From Acidobacteriaceae bacterium (lineage in GTDB: Bacteria > Acidobacteriota > Terriglobia > Terriglobales > Acidobacteriaceae), in assembly GCA_003132445.1 (NCBI GenBank), contig PKXU01000065.1, positions 51,248-100,003 on the forward strand: a stretch of DNA of 48,756 bases. Reading direction: 5' to 3'. Each line of letters opens with the position of its first letter. The stretch's first letter is position 1. The notes under the pieces are model-generated. The model ran no database searches and was not told the DNA's origin. It saw only the letters and a list, made by a program, of their open reading frames with translations. Positions 1-9,650 of the stretch are shown one piece after another. Position numbers and translations under genes: made by a program.

Positions 1-239
1 GGATTCCGCCCATGGAAGTGACCCTCCACTCCGAGTTCGGCCCAGCTCTGAAGCTCTTCATCCAGATAAGATCGCGCAGTTCTTGGCTGCAGGCCGAGCG
101 AGTGACCGCAAAGATAGATACAGTCATCGCCGCTCTTAGTTTTTGGAATGAAAAACCGTTCGCGGAAATGTGCGAGCGGATCGTGGGCGTCCATTTCGAT
201 AGCAAAGGCTTCGCTTGCCTGCAGACGACGACCTGTCAC
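1..239 (-). CDS. kynU: Kynureninase, N-terminal part (cut by window edge)
   Basis: Kynureninase is a PLP enzyme that hydrolyses kynurenine or 3-hydroxykynurenine to (3-hydroxy)anthranilate and alanine. About 79 codons are visible. The translation contains the family's N-terminal signature: DPLAHFRERF, then YLCGHSLGLQP, then a WAELGVEGHF segment, as in bacterial KynU. The start is taken as GTG at 239-237, which overlaps the kmo stop codon as GTGA, with a GGAG ribosome-binding site about 8 bases upstream inside kmo. That arrangement implies translational coupling to kmo. The catalytic lysine and the rest of the protein lie outside the window, so activity cannot be judged. Family identity is strong despite the short length; it begins too early in the protein to be another aminotransferase class V member. 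Confidence 0.88.
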   Translation of the reverse strand, partial: MTGRRLQASEAFAIEMDAHDPLAHFRERFFIPKTKSGDDCIYLCGHSLGLQPRTARSYLDEELQSWAELGVEGHFHGRN

Positions 240-1603
240 GAAGCCAGCTCCAGCGGTGTGAGCTCGTCGCGAATCAATCTGTCCGCTTTACTCCAGTCCA
301 AATCTTCGATGCGGTCGATCCTGGCACAAAGTTCCGTCAGCATCAAATCCTGCATCTCTCCGCGCTTCAGGGCAATGACGTAGGGGACACGATGAAAGGT
401 CACCATTGCATATTTCGGAACAAAGACGCCAGGGTATTTTGATTCGAGCGCAAGCTCGACTTTCTTGCGAAAAAGAAAATGAGGGTCGGCCACGCGATCT
501 CTCATCTCCACAAAGTTCTCGACCGCCAGATCGGCGATCGCATCGGTGTTGATTTTTCGAGCGCTTTCAAACTCAGTGAAGATCCGCTTCCAATCCGCTC
601 CATGGCGGTCCAATAATTCTAAAAAGAACGTGCAATCTTCAAACCCACAATTAATACCCTGGCCAAAAAAAGGAACGATCGCATGCGCCGCGTCCCCTAA
701 CAGCAGAACGCGCCCGTCAACATGCCATGGCGAGCATTTAATCGTCACCATCGTCCCTGTGGGATTGGCGAAGAAGTTGTCAGCCAGATCGGGCATAAGG
801 CGAGCAGCATCGGGAAATCGCGACTGGAAGAACTCAAGCACTGCAGCGGGAGTGTTTAATCGAGCGAAGCTGTCCGGGCCCTCAAATGGCAAAAAGAGAA
901 TACAAGCAAACGTGCCGTCAACATTGGGCAGCGCGATCAACATATAGTTACCACGCGGCCAGATGTGAAGCGCATTGTTCTCCAGTACGTGCTTTCCGCT
1001 CGGGCCGGCAGGAATCGTAAGCTCCTTGTAGGCGTAGTCAAGGTATTGCTGCGAAAAGTTGAAACGGTTCAGCTTCAGCATCTCGCCGCGGATGGCCGAC
1101 GCCGAGCCATCACAACCTATTACCACGTCAGACTCAAGCGTCCTCTCCTCGCCAGTGTGTCCGTCCTGCAACCGAAGAGCTGCAGTCTTCAGATCAATCC
1201 CAGTGCAGCGCCGTTGAAAATGAATCTTCACTCCCCGCTGCTCCGCGCTATTCATCAGCGCAATATTCAATTCCGCGCGCGAAATCGAGTAAATGACTTC
1301 TATCTCGTCGCGGCCGTAGGGCTGAAAGGTGAGATCGCCTTTCGCCGAGTGCATCATCCTGCCTTTCATTGGAATCGCAATGTTTCGCATTTCGTCCCAC
1401 AGTCCGGCCTGGTCGAGCGCATAAATCCCGCGGGTTGAGAGCGCCAGGTTAATCGAGCGCCCTGCGCTGATGCGAACGCGCCGCATATCCGGTCGTCGCT
1501 CATAGATTTCGACGCGAAATCCGCGCTGAATCAGTCCAAGAGCCAGCAGAGGCCCGTTGAGCCCGGCGCCAATGAGTGAAACGGTTTCTGACTTAGTGGT
1601 CAT
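236..1603 (-). CDS. kmo: Kynurenine 3-monooxygenase
   Basis: FAD- and NADPH-dependent aromatic hydroxylase converting L-kynurenine to 3-hydroxykynurenine. The 455-residue length fits the family. Visible motifs are the N-terminal dinucleotide fold GAGLNGPL (residues 12-19), the DG-type segment CDGSASAIRG near 164-173, and the FAD-ribityl segment GDAAHAIVPFFGQG at 303-316. The C-terminal region contains the hydrophobic and arginine-rich stretch typical of KMO, which in eukaryotes is membrane-associated. It sits between the ACMSD-TDO fusion gene (44 bases upstream) and kynU (4-base overlap), in the order expected for a kynurenine catabolic operon. Start is the ATG at 1603; the preceding ribosome-binding site is weak. 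UbiH-like hydroxylases share the fold, but the context makes Kmo the clear choice. Confidence 0.93.
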   Translation of the reverse strand: MTTKSETVSLIGAGLNGPLLALGLIQRGFRVEIYERRPDMRRVRISAGRSINLALSTRGIYALDQAGLWDEMRNIAIPMKGRMMHSAKGDLTFQPYGRDEIEVIYSISRAELNIALMNSAEQRGVKIHFQRRCTGIDLKTAALRLQDGHTGEERTLESDVVIGCDGSASAIRGEMLKLNRFNFSQQYLDYAYKELTIPAGPSGKHVLENNALHIWPRGNYMLIALPNVDGTFACILFLPFEGPDSFARLNTPAAVLEFFQSRFPDAARLMPDLADNFFANPTGTMVTIKCSPWHVDGRVLLLGDAAHAIVPFFGQGINCGFEDCTFFLELLDRHGADWKRIFTEFESARKINTDAIADLAVENFVEMRDRVADPHFLFRKKVELALESKYPGVFVPKYAMVTFHRVPYVIALKRGEMQDLMLTELCARIDRIEDLDWSKADRLIRDELTPLELAS

Positions 1604-1647
1604 GAAGCGAAAAACGAAACCAAGATGGCGCCGAAACCACCACGCGG

Positions 1648-3510
1648 CTATTCAGTTAATAACGTGCGCGCTTCCCACAATTCCGGAAAGAATTTCTTGT
1701 CGAGGGTGTGCTTCAAATACGATGCGCCCCCAGTTCCGCCAGTTCCCATGCGCACGCCAATCACGCGCTCCACTAATTGAATGTGCCGCAGCCTCCAGCT
1801 CACCATCAGTTCGTCAAACTCCGTCAGCCTTTCGCACACATCAATCCAGTCGCGATGGCTGCGCTCATCCTGGTAAAGCGACAGAATTGCCCGTGCGCGA
1901 GCTTCAAATCGCTCCCGCTCGCTCGCATCGTCGTCAAATCGCAGCTTGCCCCTCGCCCGCAACGCATCGAACAAAACATCGTGCAGCGACGGTTCGCGCA
2001 ATCTCCGCTCAAGCTGGGCGTAGGCCTCCGGCGTGGGATGGTGATAGCGCAGCATCTTTTCGTCCTTTAAGCCGCACAGGAATTCCAGTTCGCGAAACTG
2101 CTCCGACTGAAAACCGCTGGCCGGCTCCAGCTTGCCGCGGAACGCCAGGAAGTGCGTCGGCAGCATGGTCTCAAGGATCGTGAACTGCTCCACCAGCACT
2201 CGCGTAATTTCTGTACAGCGTCGCAGCAGGCGCGCCGCTTCATAGACCTCGTCACGCGACGTCGGATCGCCACCCGCCGCCCGCAAATTTGCCACTACCG
2301 CATCCAGATCGTGCAGCAATTCACGGAACCACAACTCATAGGTCTGATGCACAATGATGAATAACAATTCATCGTGGTGCTGCGGCGAAGATTGTGGATG
2401 TTGCAACTGCAGCAGCTCAGGAACTCTCAGATAAGAACTGTAAGTGAGCCGCTCGCTCTGTGGAATGATGGGCTCCGCTGCTCGTGGACCGGTTACTTGT
2501 TCGGGGAGAACATTGTCGTTTTGTAATCCCAGAAACGAAACTGCGTTTTCGCCCAGCAAATGACGTTTCGTATCTTCCGGAAAATTACTCGCCCGAATCA
2601 GAGAACCGACGCGATGCTCACCCAGCGGGAAGGGATAATCCGAGCCAAGCATCACGCGCTCAGCTCCCATGGATTCCACGAGGAACTTCAATGCGCGCTG
2701 GTCAAACACGGCCGAATCCACATAGAAGCGATTCCAGTAGCTGCTGGGCGGCAACTCGCAGACACCGCGCGCAGCGGGATGATGCTGCCAGGCGTTTTCT
2801 AATCGTCCCAACAAGAACGCGAAACTTCCCCCACCGTGTGCAAAGCAAATTCGAAGTTTCGTCGGCAACTTATCGAACGCTCCGCTGAGGATCATCGCAA
2901 CCATGCTGAGTTGCGTTTCCGCTGGCATACCAACGGTCCAAGGCATCATGTACTTCGGCATCCGCTGCGGCGCCAGCATCTCCCATGGATGGACCAGCAC
3001 CGCCGCGCCTTCGTTGGCGCAGTGATGCAAGAATGTCACGATGCCCGGATCGTCAAGATTCTTTTCGCCGACGTGGTTGCCGATCTGCACTCCAAGATGG
3101 CCCGCGCGCATGCACCGGCTCAACTCCTGACACGACGCATCGATATCCTGCAGAGGAACCTGACACAATGCTTTCAACCGGCCCTTGCCCTGGGCACACA
3201 ATTCCAGCGCCGCATCGTTGAACAGGCGCGCGCAATCGAGCGCATGCTGCGGCGGACGCTCATATGCGAACAGAACCGGTGTAGCCGACAGCACCTGCAT
3301 TTCGATGCCGTCCCGGTCCATTTCGTTCAGCCGCACTTCGGCATCCCAACATGCGGAGTAAATCTGGCGGAACAATCGATCGCCCACCATGATCTCGGCC
3401 TTTCCCGGCTCGGTATGCTTGATCCACGGCCAGTTGGGAGTGCCGAAGCGCGCCGCCAAATCGGGCCAGGTGCGGGGAAAAAAATGATTATGGATGTCGA
3501 TGACTGGCAT
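1648..3510 (-). CDS. nbaD-kynA: Fusion: aminocarboxymuconate-semialdehyde decarboxylase + tryptophan 2,3-dioxygenase
   Basis: One uninterrupted reading frame encodes two whole enzymes. Residues 1-329 match ACMSD of the amidohydrolase family: metal-binding HNH near 7-9, His174 in LVHPW, His225 in FAHGG and Asp291 in GSDYPF, spaced as in Pseudomonas ACMSD. After a linker of about 25 residues, residues 354-620 match tryptophan 2,3-dioxygenase: DELLFIIVHQ with substrate-contacting His388, FRGKLEPASGFQS with Arg458, the proximal heme ligand His576 in RHIQLVERVIG, and the GTGGTGG loop at 589-595. All key residues of both halves are present. Start is taken at ATG 3510, two bases after the nbaC stop; a longer start at 3552 would overlap nbaC. 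The protein would combine the first step of tryptophan breakdown with removal of ACMS, the branch point to quinolinate/NAD. Confidence 0.93.
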   Translation of the reverse strand: MPVIDIHNHFFPRTWPDLAARFGTPNWPWIKHTEPGKAEIMVGDRLFRQIYSACWDAEVRLNEMDRDGIEMQVLSATPVLFAYERPPQHALDCARLFNDAALELCAQGKGRLKALCQVPLQDIDASCQELSRCMRAGHLGVQIGNHVGEKNLDDPGIVTFLHHCANEGAAVLVHPWEMLAPQRMPKYMMPWTVGMPAETQLSMVAMILSGAFDKLPTKLRICFAHGGGSFAFLLGRLENAWQHHPAARGVCELPPSSYWNRFYVDSAVFDQRALKFLVESMGAERVMLGSDYPFPLGEHRVGSLIRASNFPEDTKRHLLGENAVSFLGLQNDNVLPEQVTGPRAAEPIIPQSERLTYSSYLRVPELLQLQHPQSSPQHHDELLFIIVHQTYELWFRELLHDLDAVVANLRAAGGDPTSRDEVYEAARLLRRCTEITRVLVEQFTILETMLPTHFLAFRGKLEPASGFQSEQFRELEFLCGLKDEKMLRYHHPTPEAYAQLERRLREPSLHDVLFDALRARGKLRFDDDASERERFEARARAILSLYQDERSHRDWIDVCERLTEFDELMVSWRLRHIQLVERVIGVRMGTGGTGGASYLKHTLDKKFFPELWEARTLLTE

Positions 3511-3512
3511 TT

Positions 3513-4476
<964 letters not shown>

Positions 4477-4502
4477 ACCCTTACGGTTGACCTGCTTTGC
4501 GA

Positions 4503-5963
4503 TTACAGCCGAATGCAAATATTGTTCAATTCCGAATAGAAATTCAGAGAGTGCATGCCGCCTTCGCGTCCAATTCCTGAGAGCCCGACCCCGCCAAACG
4601 GCGTTCGCAAATCTCGCAAGAACCAGCAATTCACCCAGGTAATTCCCACATTCATCTGTTGAGCTACGCGATGGCCGCGCTTCAGGTTCGTGGTCCAGAT
4701 CGACGCGGCAAAGCCATACTTCGTGTCGTTCGCCATGCTCACCGCTTCCTCCTCAGTGTCGAAAGGAGCGACATGACATACCGGTCCGAAAATTTCTTCT
4801 TTCACGCAGCGGGCCGATTCGCGCAACCCAGTATAGATCGTCGGTTGCGCATAAAAGCCCTCATCGAGAGCGCTGCCAAACTCGGGAACACCGCCTCCGG
4901 TGATCAGCGTCGCTCCTTCTTCGCGAGCCAACTTGTAATAGGAAAGAACTTTCTCGCGATGCTGCGACGAGATGACAGGCCCCAGCTCCGTTTTCCTTTC
5001 GAGCGGTGATCCAATATGCAAACTCTCTGCGCTGCCTTTCAGTGCGTCCACGAACCGATCGAAAATCGCGCGCTCAACGTACACTCGCTCCGCACACAAG
5101 CAGACCTGACCGGTATTGAGGAACACGGCTTCGCTGACCCCGTTCGCGGTTTCCTCGAAGTCGCAGTCCGCAAACACGATCGCGGCATTCTTGCCGCCGA
5201 GTTCAAAAGAAACTGGCTTCACCGTAGCCGAAACTATTTTCATGATCGCGGCCCCGGTCTGCGACTCTCCGGTAAATGTCACGGCGTTCACATCACTATG
5301 CCTTGTTAGAAATTCGCCGGCGGAATTCGGTCCAAATCCGTGGACCACGTTGTACACCCCGTCGGGAATTCCGGCTTGCTTCATTACTTCAGCCAGCAGC
5401 GTCGCAGTGGCCGGAGTCTCTTCAGAAGGCTTCACGACCACGCTGTTGCCACACGCCAGCGCGGGAGCGACTTTCCATGTAAGCAATAAGAGAGGAAGAT
5501 TCCAGGGAGTAATGATTCCAACCACGCCGAGAGGCTTGCGCACAGCGTAGTTCAGCGCATTCTTGCCGTCCGGAGTTTCTGTGTAAAAACTTTCCACGCC
5601 CGCCGTCTTGATGAGATCGGCAAACGCTCTAAAATTCGCTGCCGCGCGCGGAACATCCAATCTTGAAGCGAGCGCTACAGGCTTGCCTGTATCGGCAACT
5701 TCGGCTGCCACGAAACAATCGAATCGCGCCTCGATTGCATCGGCAACTTTATGCAGACGCGCGGCGCGTTCGCGGATCGTTGAGCGGCCCCACTCGCCTC
5801 GAACGGCCTTGCGAGCGGCCTGAACTGCATCATCCACCAGGCTTTCGTCCGCTTCCGAGACCTGCGCGATCACGCTGCCGTCGGCTGGATTCACATCCGC
5901 AAACTCCCGCGTCCCGCGCACGAACTGTCCATCGATGTAATTGAGGATTGACTTCAATGGCAC
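4503..5963 (-). CDS. nbaE: 2-aminomuconic semialdehyde dehydrogenase
   Basis: NAD-dependent aldehyde dehydrogenase oxidising 2-aminomuconate semialdehyde, made from ACMS by decarboxylation, to 2-aminomuconate. The 486-residue protein has the full ALDH set: Asn155 in TPWN, Lys178 in VVVKPSEE, the general base Glu254 in FELGGKN, and nucleophile Cys288 in GQVCLC. The closing segment [18 protein letters not shown] and the [14 protein letters not shown] motif resemble the hydroxymuconic/aminomuconic semialdehyde dehydrogenase branch (ALDH8 type). It is the first gene of the tryptophan degradation cluster. Fifty-eight bases separate it from the rmlD stop upstream, with no visible terminator, so transcription could continue from the rhamnose operon. 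Confidence 0.9.
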   Translation of the reverse strand: MPLKSILNYIDGQFVRGTREFADVNPADGSVIAQVSEADESLVDDAVQAARKAVRGEWGRSTIRERAARLHKVADAIEARFDCFVAAEVADTGKPVALASRLDVPRAAANFRAFADLIKTAGVESFYTETPDGKNALNYAVRKPLGVVGIITPWNLPLLLLTWKVAPALACGNSVVVKPSEETPATATLLAEVMKQAGIPDGVYNVVHGFGPNSAGEFLTRHSDVNAVTFTGESQTGAAIMKIVSATVKPVSFELGGKNAAIVFADCDFEETANGVSEAVFLNTGQVCLCAERVYVERAIFDRFVDALKGSAESLHIGSPLERKTELGPVISSQHREKVLSYYKLAREEGATLITGGGVPEFGSALDEGFYAQPTIYTGLRESARCVKEEIFGPVCHVAPFDTEEEAVSMANDTKYGFAASIWTTNLKRGHRVAQQMNVGITWVNCWFLRDLRTPFGGVGLSGIGREGGMHSLNFYSELNNICIRL

Positions 5964-6021
5964 GAACCCCGCCGCATCGTAACAGCCTCACCTTCGACGA
6001 AGCAACGGCCCAAGAGGGCGC

Positions 6022-6858
6022 TCAGTTCTTGCGTTCCGACAAATATCGTCGCAATGCATCCTGCCATGAAGGCATGGCAACTCCATAGGGCTGCAAACTC
6101 TTCGGCGACAAAACAGAATACGCCGGTCGCGGCGCTGGGCGTGCCATTTGTTGACTGCTGACTGGCCGTACCTCAGTTTTGAGTTTCGCGCCTTTCACAA
6201 TCTCTTGCGCAAATTCAAACCAGGAACATTCACCTGCGTTCGTCGTATGCACAATTCCGGTGGCGTGATTGCGGCACAAGGCGATAATTGCTCTCGCCAA
6301 GTCCACGGAATAAGTCGGGCACCCGCGCTGATCGTTCACTACATCCAAAGCGGGCCGGCTCGCCGCCAGCTTTAGAATCGTATCGGGAAAGCACTTCCCG
6401 CCCGTGCCAAACAGCCATGAAGTGCGCGCGATGCAGCACTTCGGCAGGATTTCCAGCAACCGAATTTCTGCCTCCGCTTTCGACCGCCCGTAAACGCTCT
6501 GCGGATTCCGTTGGTCTCCTGTTTCATACGGAGTGGTCTTCTTTCCATCGAAGACGTAATCGGAACTGAGAAATAAAAGTTCCGCACCCGTCCGCATCGC
6601 TGCCTTCGCGACATTCACCGCTCCATCCCGGTTCACCGCAAAGGCAAGCTCCGTATGACTCTCGCAATCATCCACGTTGGTGTATGCGGCGGAGAGGACA
6701 ATCCATTCGGGCTTGCGCTTCTCTACGACTCGCTGCACTTGGTCCGCGTCGCGAATATCGACGTCGGTCGAGCGAAGACCGACTACTTCATCGCCGGTCC
6801 ATTCACGCATAAGTTCCTTGCCCAATAGACCTGAAGCGCCAAAGATCGTTGCTTTCAT
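6022..6858 (-). CDS. rmlD: dTDP-4-dehydrorhamnose reductase
   Basis: NADPH-dependent short-chain reductase performing the last step of dTDP-L-rhamnose synthesis. The 278-residue protein has the N-terminal Rossmann motif GASGLLGKEL, the AAYTNVDDCE segment that is diagnostic for RmlD, and the catalytic YGRSKAEAE (Tyr-x-x-x-Lys). It is last in the order rmlB-rmlA-rmlC-rmlD, 18 bases after rmlC. Length and motifs are normal. The product most likely supplies rhamnose to the exopolysaccharide locus immediately to the right. Confidence 0.95.
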   Translation of the reverse strand: MKATIFGASGLLGKELMREWTGDEVVGLRSTDVDIRDADQVQRVVEKRKPEWIVLSAAYTNVDDCESHTELAFAVNRDGAVNVAKAAMRTGAELLFLSSDYVFDGKKTTPYETGDQRNPQSVYGRSKAEAEIRLLEILPKCCIARTSWLFGTGGKCFPDTILKLAASRPALDVVNDQRGCPTYSVDLARAIIALCRNHATGIVHTTNAGECSWFEFAQEIVKGAKLKTEVRPVSSQQMARPAPRPAYSVLSPKSLQPYGVAMPSWQDALRRYLSERKN

Positions 6859-6876
6859 TTTCAGAATTACCCGCGG

Positions 6877-7428
6877 CTACTCGAAAATCTCGGCGTCGCG
6901 CAGAGCGACGCCGCGCTGGTCTTTCGCTGAAATAAGTGGCTCACCTTCCAGCTCCCAATCGATCTTCAAATCTGAGTCGTTCCACGCCACCGTGCGTTCA
7001 TGTTCCGGAGCGTAATAGTCCGTAGCTTTGTAAAGCACTTGCGCTGTCGCCGAGAGCACGCGGAATCCATGCGCAAAGCCTGCAGGGATCCACAGCATGC
7101 GTTTGTTCTCGCCCGACAGGCGCACGGCTTCCCAGCCGCCGAACGTGGGCGAGCTGCGGCGCACGTCGACTGCGACGTCGAGAATTTCGCCTTCCACCGC
7201 GCGCACCAGCTTTCCCTGCGGCTGTTTGATTTGATAATGCAGGCCGCGCAACACATTTCGTCGCGAACTGGAATGATTGTCCTGAACGAACCGCTCGTCG
7301 ATCCCTAATTCAGCAAAAGCTTTTTCGTTATAGCTTTCGAGGAAGAATCCGCGCACGTCGCCAAACACCCGCGGCTCCAGAATGACGACGCCGGGCAGAG
7401 AGGTCGAAATTTTTCTGAAAGCATCCAT
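6877..7428 (-). CDS. rmlC: dTDP-4-dehydrorhamnose 3,5-epimerase
   Basis: Cupin-fold epimerase acting on dTDP-4-keto-6-deoxyglucose at C3 and C5. The 183-residue length is typical. Visible are the VFGDVRGFFLESYNE entry segment, RNVLRGLHYQ with the catalytic His, the DVAVDVR strand and the WIPAGFAHGF motif, then the YKATDYYAPEHER segment with the conserved Tyr. It lies 20 bases downstream of rmlA and 18 bases upstream of rmlD, so is cotranscribed with both. Nothing irregular was seen. Confidence 0.96.
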   Translation of the reverse strand: MDAFRKISTSLPGVVILEPRVFGDVRGFFLESYNEKAFAELGIDERFVQDNHSSSRRNVLRGLHYQIKQPQGKLVRAVEGEILDVAVDVRRSSPTFGGWEAVRLSGENKRMLWIPAGFAHGFRVLSATAQVLYKATDYYAPEHERTVAWNDSDLKIDWELEGEPLISAKDQRGVALRDAEIFE

Positions 7429-7448
7429 GCCTGCAAACTATCGCGATC

Positions 7449-8342
7449 TCAGAACACTTTTTCCCGTAATAGCTGCAGCAAATAGGCGCCGTAGCTGCTA
7501 TTTTTCATGGTGCTTCCTATCTTTTCAACATCTGCCGCCGTGATGTAGCCCGAGCGAAACGCGATCTCCTCGGGACAGGCCACCATCAAACCTTGGCGTT
7601 TTTCGATCGCTTGAATGTACAGAGCAGCATCCATGAGGGATTCGTGCGTGCCCGTGTCGAGCCATGCCATGCCACGCCCCATGACCACAACTTCCAGTTG
7701 CCCCTTTTTTAGGTAAGCCTGATTGATATCCGTAATCTCGAGTTCGCCGCGCGCACTCGGCTTCAACGATTTCGCGATCTGCACCACCTGGCTGTCGTAA
7801 AAATAGAGGCCCGTAACCGCGTATCGCGATTTTGGCTGCTTCGGCTTTTCCTCGATACTGAGCGCGCGCCCATTGTCGTCGAACTCCACCACTCCGTAAC
7901 GTTCCGGGTCGTGCACCGGATAGGCGAACACGCGAGCCCCATCCATTTTCTTCGTGGCTTCCCGCAAATCTTTGGCTAAGTCGTGGCCGTAAAAGATATT
8001 ATCTCCCAGCACCAATGCGCAGCGGCTACCGTCGATAAATTCTTCTCCCAGCACAAACGCCTGCGCGATTCCCTCCGGCCTGAGCTGCACCTGATAAGTC
8101 AGACGGATGCCATACTGGCTCCCATCGCGCAAGACGCTCTGAAATCGGGGAACGTCTTCCTTCGTCGAAATCACCAGAATGTCGCGGATACCGGCCAGCA
8201 TCAACGTACACAGCGGGTAATAGATCATCGGCTTGTTGTAAACCGGAAGCAGACTTTTCCCCATAGCCTGCGTCACGGGATAAAGCCGCGTGCCCGAACC
8301 TCCCGCCAGAATGATGCCTTTATATCTCGTGCTTTCTATCAT
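7449..8342 (-). CDS. rmlA: Glucose-1-phosphate thymidylyltransferase
   Basis: Nucleotidyltransferase making dTDP-glucose from dTTP and glucose-1-phosphate, the entry step of dTDP-rhamnose synthesis. The 297-residue protein carries the signature [16 protein letters not shown] near residue 9, the [16 protein letters not shown] substrate segment, the [10 protein letters not shown] motif and the [10 protein letters not shown] motif, all as in the RmlA short form. Start at ATG 8342 gives family length. It is the second gene of the rml operon, 40 bases after rmlB. End-product inhibition by dTDP-rhamnose is known for the family; nothing in this sequence bears on it. Confidence 0.96.
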   Translation of the reverse strand: MIESTRYKGIILAGGSGTRLYPVTQAMGKSLLPVYNKPMIYYPLCTLMLAGIRDILVISTKEDVPRFQSVLRDGSQYGIRLTYQVQLRPEGIAQAFVLGEEFIDGSRCALVLGDNIFYGHDLAKDLREATKKMDGARVFAYPVHDPERYGVVEFDDNGRALSIEEKPKQPKSRYAVTGLYFYDSQVVQIAKSLKPSARGELEITDINQAYLKKGQLEVVVMGRGMAWLDTGTHESLMDAALYIQAIEKRQGLMVACPEEIAFRSGYITAADVEKIGSTMKNSSYGAYLLQLLREKVF

Positions 8343-8382
8343 GATCTGTTTTGATCTTTCGCGTCGCGCCGACTCAATTCCA

Positions 8383-9453
8383 CTAACTCGAATAGTGCGT
8401 GGCTACCCACTGGCGGTAGCTTCCGCTGGTTACGTTCCGCACCCACTCGTCGTTTTCAAGATACCAGCGAACCGTCTTGCGAATGCCGCTTTCGAATGTC
8501 GCTTTCGGCTTCCATCCCAGTTCCCGTTCTATTTTGCGGGCGTCCATAGCGTAGCGGCGATCATGCCCCGGGCGGTCTTTCACAAAGGTGATCAGCGCAC
8601 GACGCCGTCCGCCGACACGCGGTGCCATCTCATCCACCAGGTCGCAGATGGTCTCGACAATTTCAATATTCGGCTTTTCATTCCAGCCGCCAATGTTATA
8701 GGTTTCTCCGGGCCGCCCATCGCGCAGAACTGTGGCGATTGCCTCGCAGTGGTCCTCCACGTAAAGCCAGTCCCGCACGTTCTTTCCATCTCCATAGAGC
8801 GGCAGCGGCTTACCATCCCGCGCGTTGAGGATCGTCAACGGAATCAATTTTTCCGGGAACTGGAATCGTCCATAGTTATTCGAACAATTCGTGGTGAGGG
8901 TCGGCAACCCGTAGGTGTGATGATAGGCGCGAACCAGATGATCGGACGCCGCTTTCGACGCGGCGTATGGGCTGTTGGGCGCGTAAGGCGTAGTTTCGGA
9001 AAACTGCGAATCGCCCGGGCCGAGCGAGCCAAACACTTCGTCGGTGGATACGTGCAGAAGCCGAAATTTCGTCCGCTCGCCTTCCGGCAATGCATTCCAG
9101 TAGGCTCGCGTCTCTTCGAGTAACGCGAAGGTCCCATCCACATTGGTGCGAATAAAATCCTCTGGACCGCGGATCGACCGATCCACATGACTTTCTGCCG
9201 CGAAATGCACAATCGCGCGGGGCTTGTGTTTTTCCAACAGTGGACGCACCAGATCCCGATCACCGATATCGCCGTGAACGAATTCATAACGGCGATTGGT
9301 TGCGATACTTGCCAGATTTTGCAGGTTTCCTGCGTATGTGAGTTTATCCAGATTGATAATCAAATTGGAATCATCGCCACCTTGCATTTGCTGCAGAATA
9401 AAATTGGATCCGATGAAACCCGCGCCCCCGGTAACAAGAATGACATTTCGCAT
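8383..9453 (-). CDS. rmlB: dTDP-glucose 4,6-dehydratase
   Basis: Extended short-chain dehydrogenase converting dTDP-glucose to dTDP-4-keto-6-deoxyglucose with bound NAD. The 356-residue protein shows the NAD motif [11 protein letters not shown], the [12 protein letters not shown] segment, the STDEVFGSL motif with catalytic Asp-Glu, and [10 protein letters not shown] (Tyr-x-x-x-Lys). It is the first gene of the rml operon. The leader just upstream can form two stem-loops (9462-9477 and 9483-9504) and lies directly after the terminator of the neighbouring exopolysaccharide operon, so rmlB should have its own promoter in 9454-9525. Confidence 0.96.
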   Translation of the reverse strand: MRNVILVTGGAGFIGSNFILQQMQGGDDSNLIINLDKLTYAGNLQNLASIATNRRYEFVHGDIGDRDLVRPLLEKHKPRAIVHFAAESHVDRSIRGPEDFIRTNVDGTFALLEETRAYWNALPEGERTKFRLLHVSTDEVFGSLGPGDSQFSETTPYAPNSPYAASKAASDHLVRAYHHTYGLPTLTTNCSNNYGRFQFPEKLIPLTILNARDGKPLPLYGDGKNVRDWLYVEDHCEAIATVLRDGRPGETYNIGGWNEKPNIEIVETICDLVDEMAPRVGGRRRALITFVKDRPGHDRRYAMDARKIERELGWKPKATFESGIRKTVRWYLENDEWVRNVTSGSYRQWVATHYSS

Positions 9454-9461
9454 GGAGAAGG

Positions 9462-9504
9462 TGGCCCGCTCCCGGGCCGAGACTCCAGATTGCCATTTCT
9501 GGAG
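9462..9504 (-). promoter_or_regulatory. Two stem-loops in the rmlB leader
   Basis: Between the exopolysaccharide terminator and the rmlB ATG lie two perfect short inverted repeats: GGCCCG/CGGGCC around a 4-base loop (9462-9477) and CTCCAGA/TCTGGAG around an 8-base loop (9483-9504). The first sits within about 10 bases of the start codon and could affect translation. No known riboswitch architecture is recognised. They could equally be part of a dispersed intergenic repeat. Confidence 0.35.
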
Positions 9505-9525
9505 CGAGAAATACTCGATTGTAAT

Positions 9526-9552
9526 AAAAAAGGACGGGATTCGCCCCGTCCT
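9526..9552 (-). terminator. Intrinsic terminator of the exopolysaccharide operon
   Basis: Read on the minus strand, GGACGGG pairs with CCCGTCC around a short loop and is followed directly by six T residues. It lies about 100 bases after the stop of the double glycosyltransferase gene. It separates the exopolysaccharide operon from rmlB, although both run in the same direction. Confidence 0.88.
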
Positions 9553-9650
9553 AGCTCAGATAGTCGAGATTTCTTTTGCCCTGTGGACTCCCTGAAAGTT
9601 AGAGATTTCTGCACTTCTGGGTGCGCGAGGAACCAGCCCGAGCACTCAAC

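Noticed and set aside
12..383. Open frame of 123 codons on the plus strand at the left edge
   Set aside because: It lies opposite kynU and kmo; the minus-strand translation matches kynureninase and Kmo exactly, so this is an antisense shadow.
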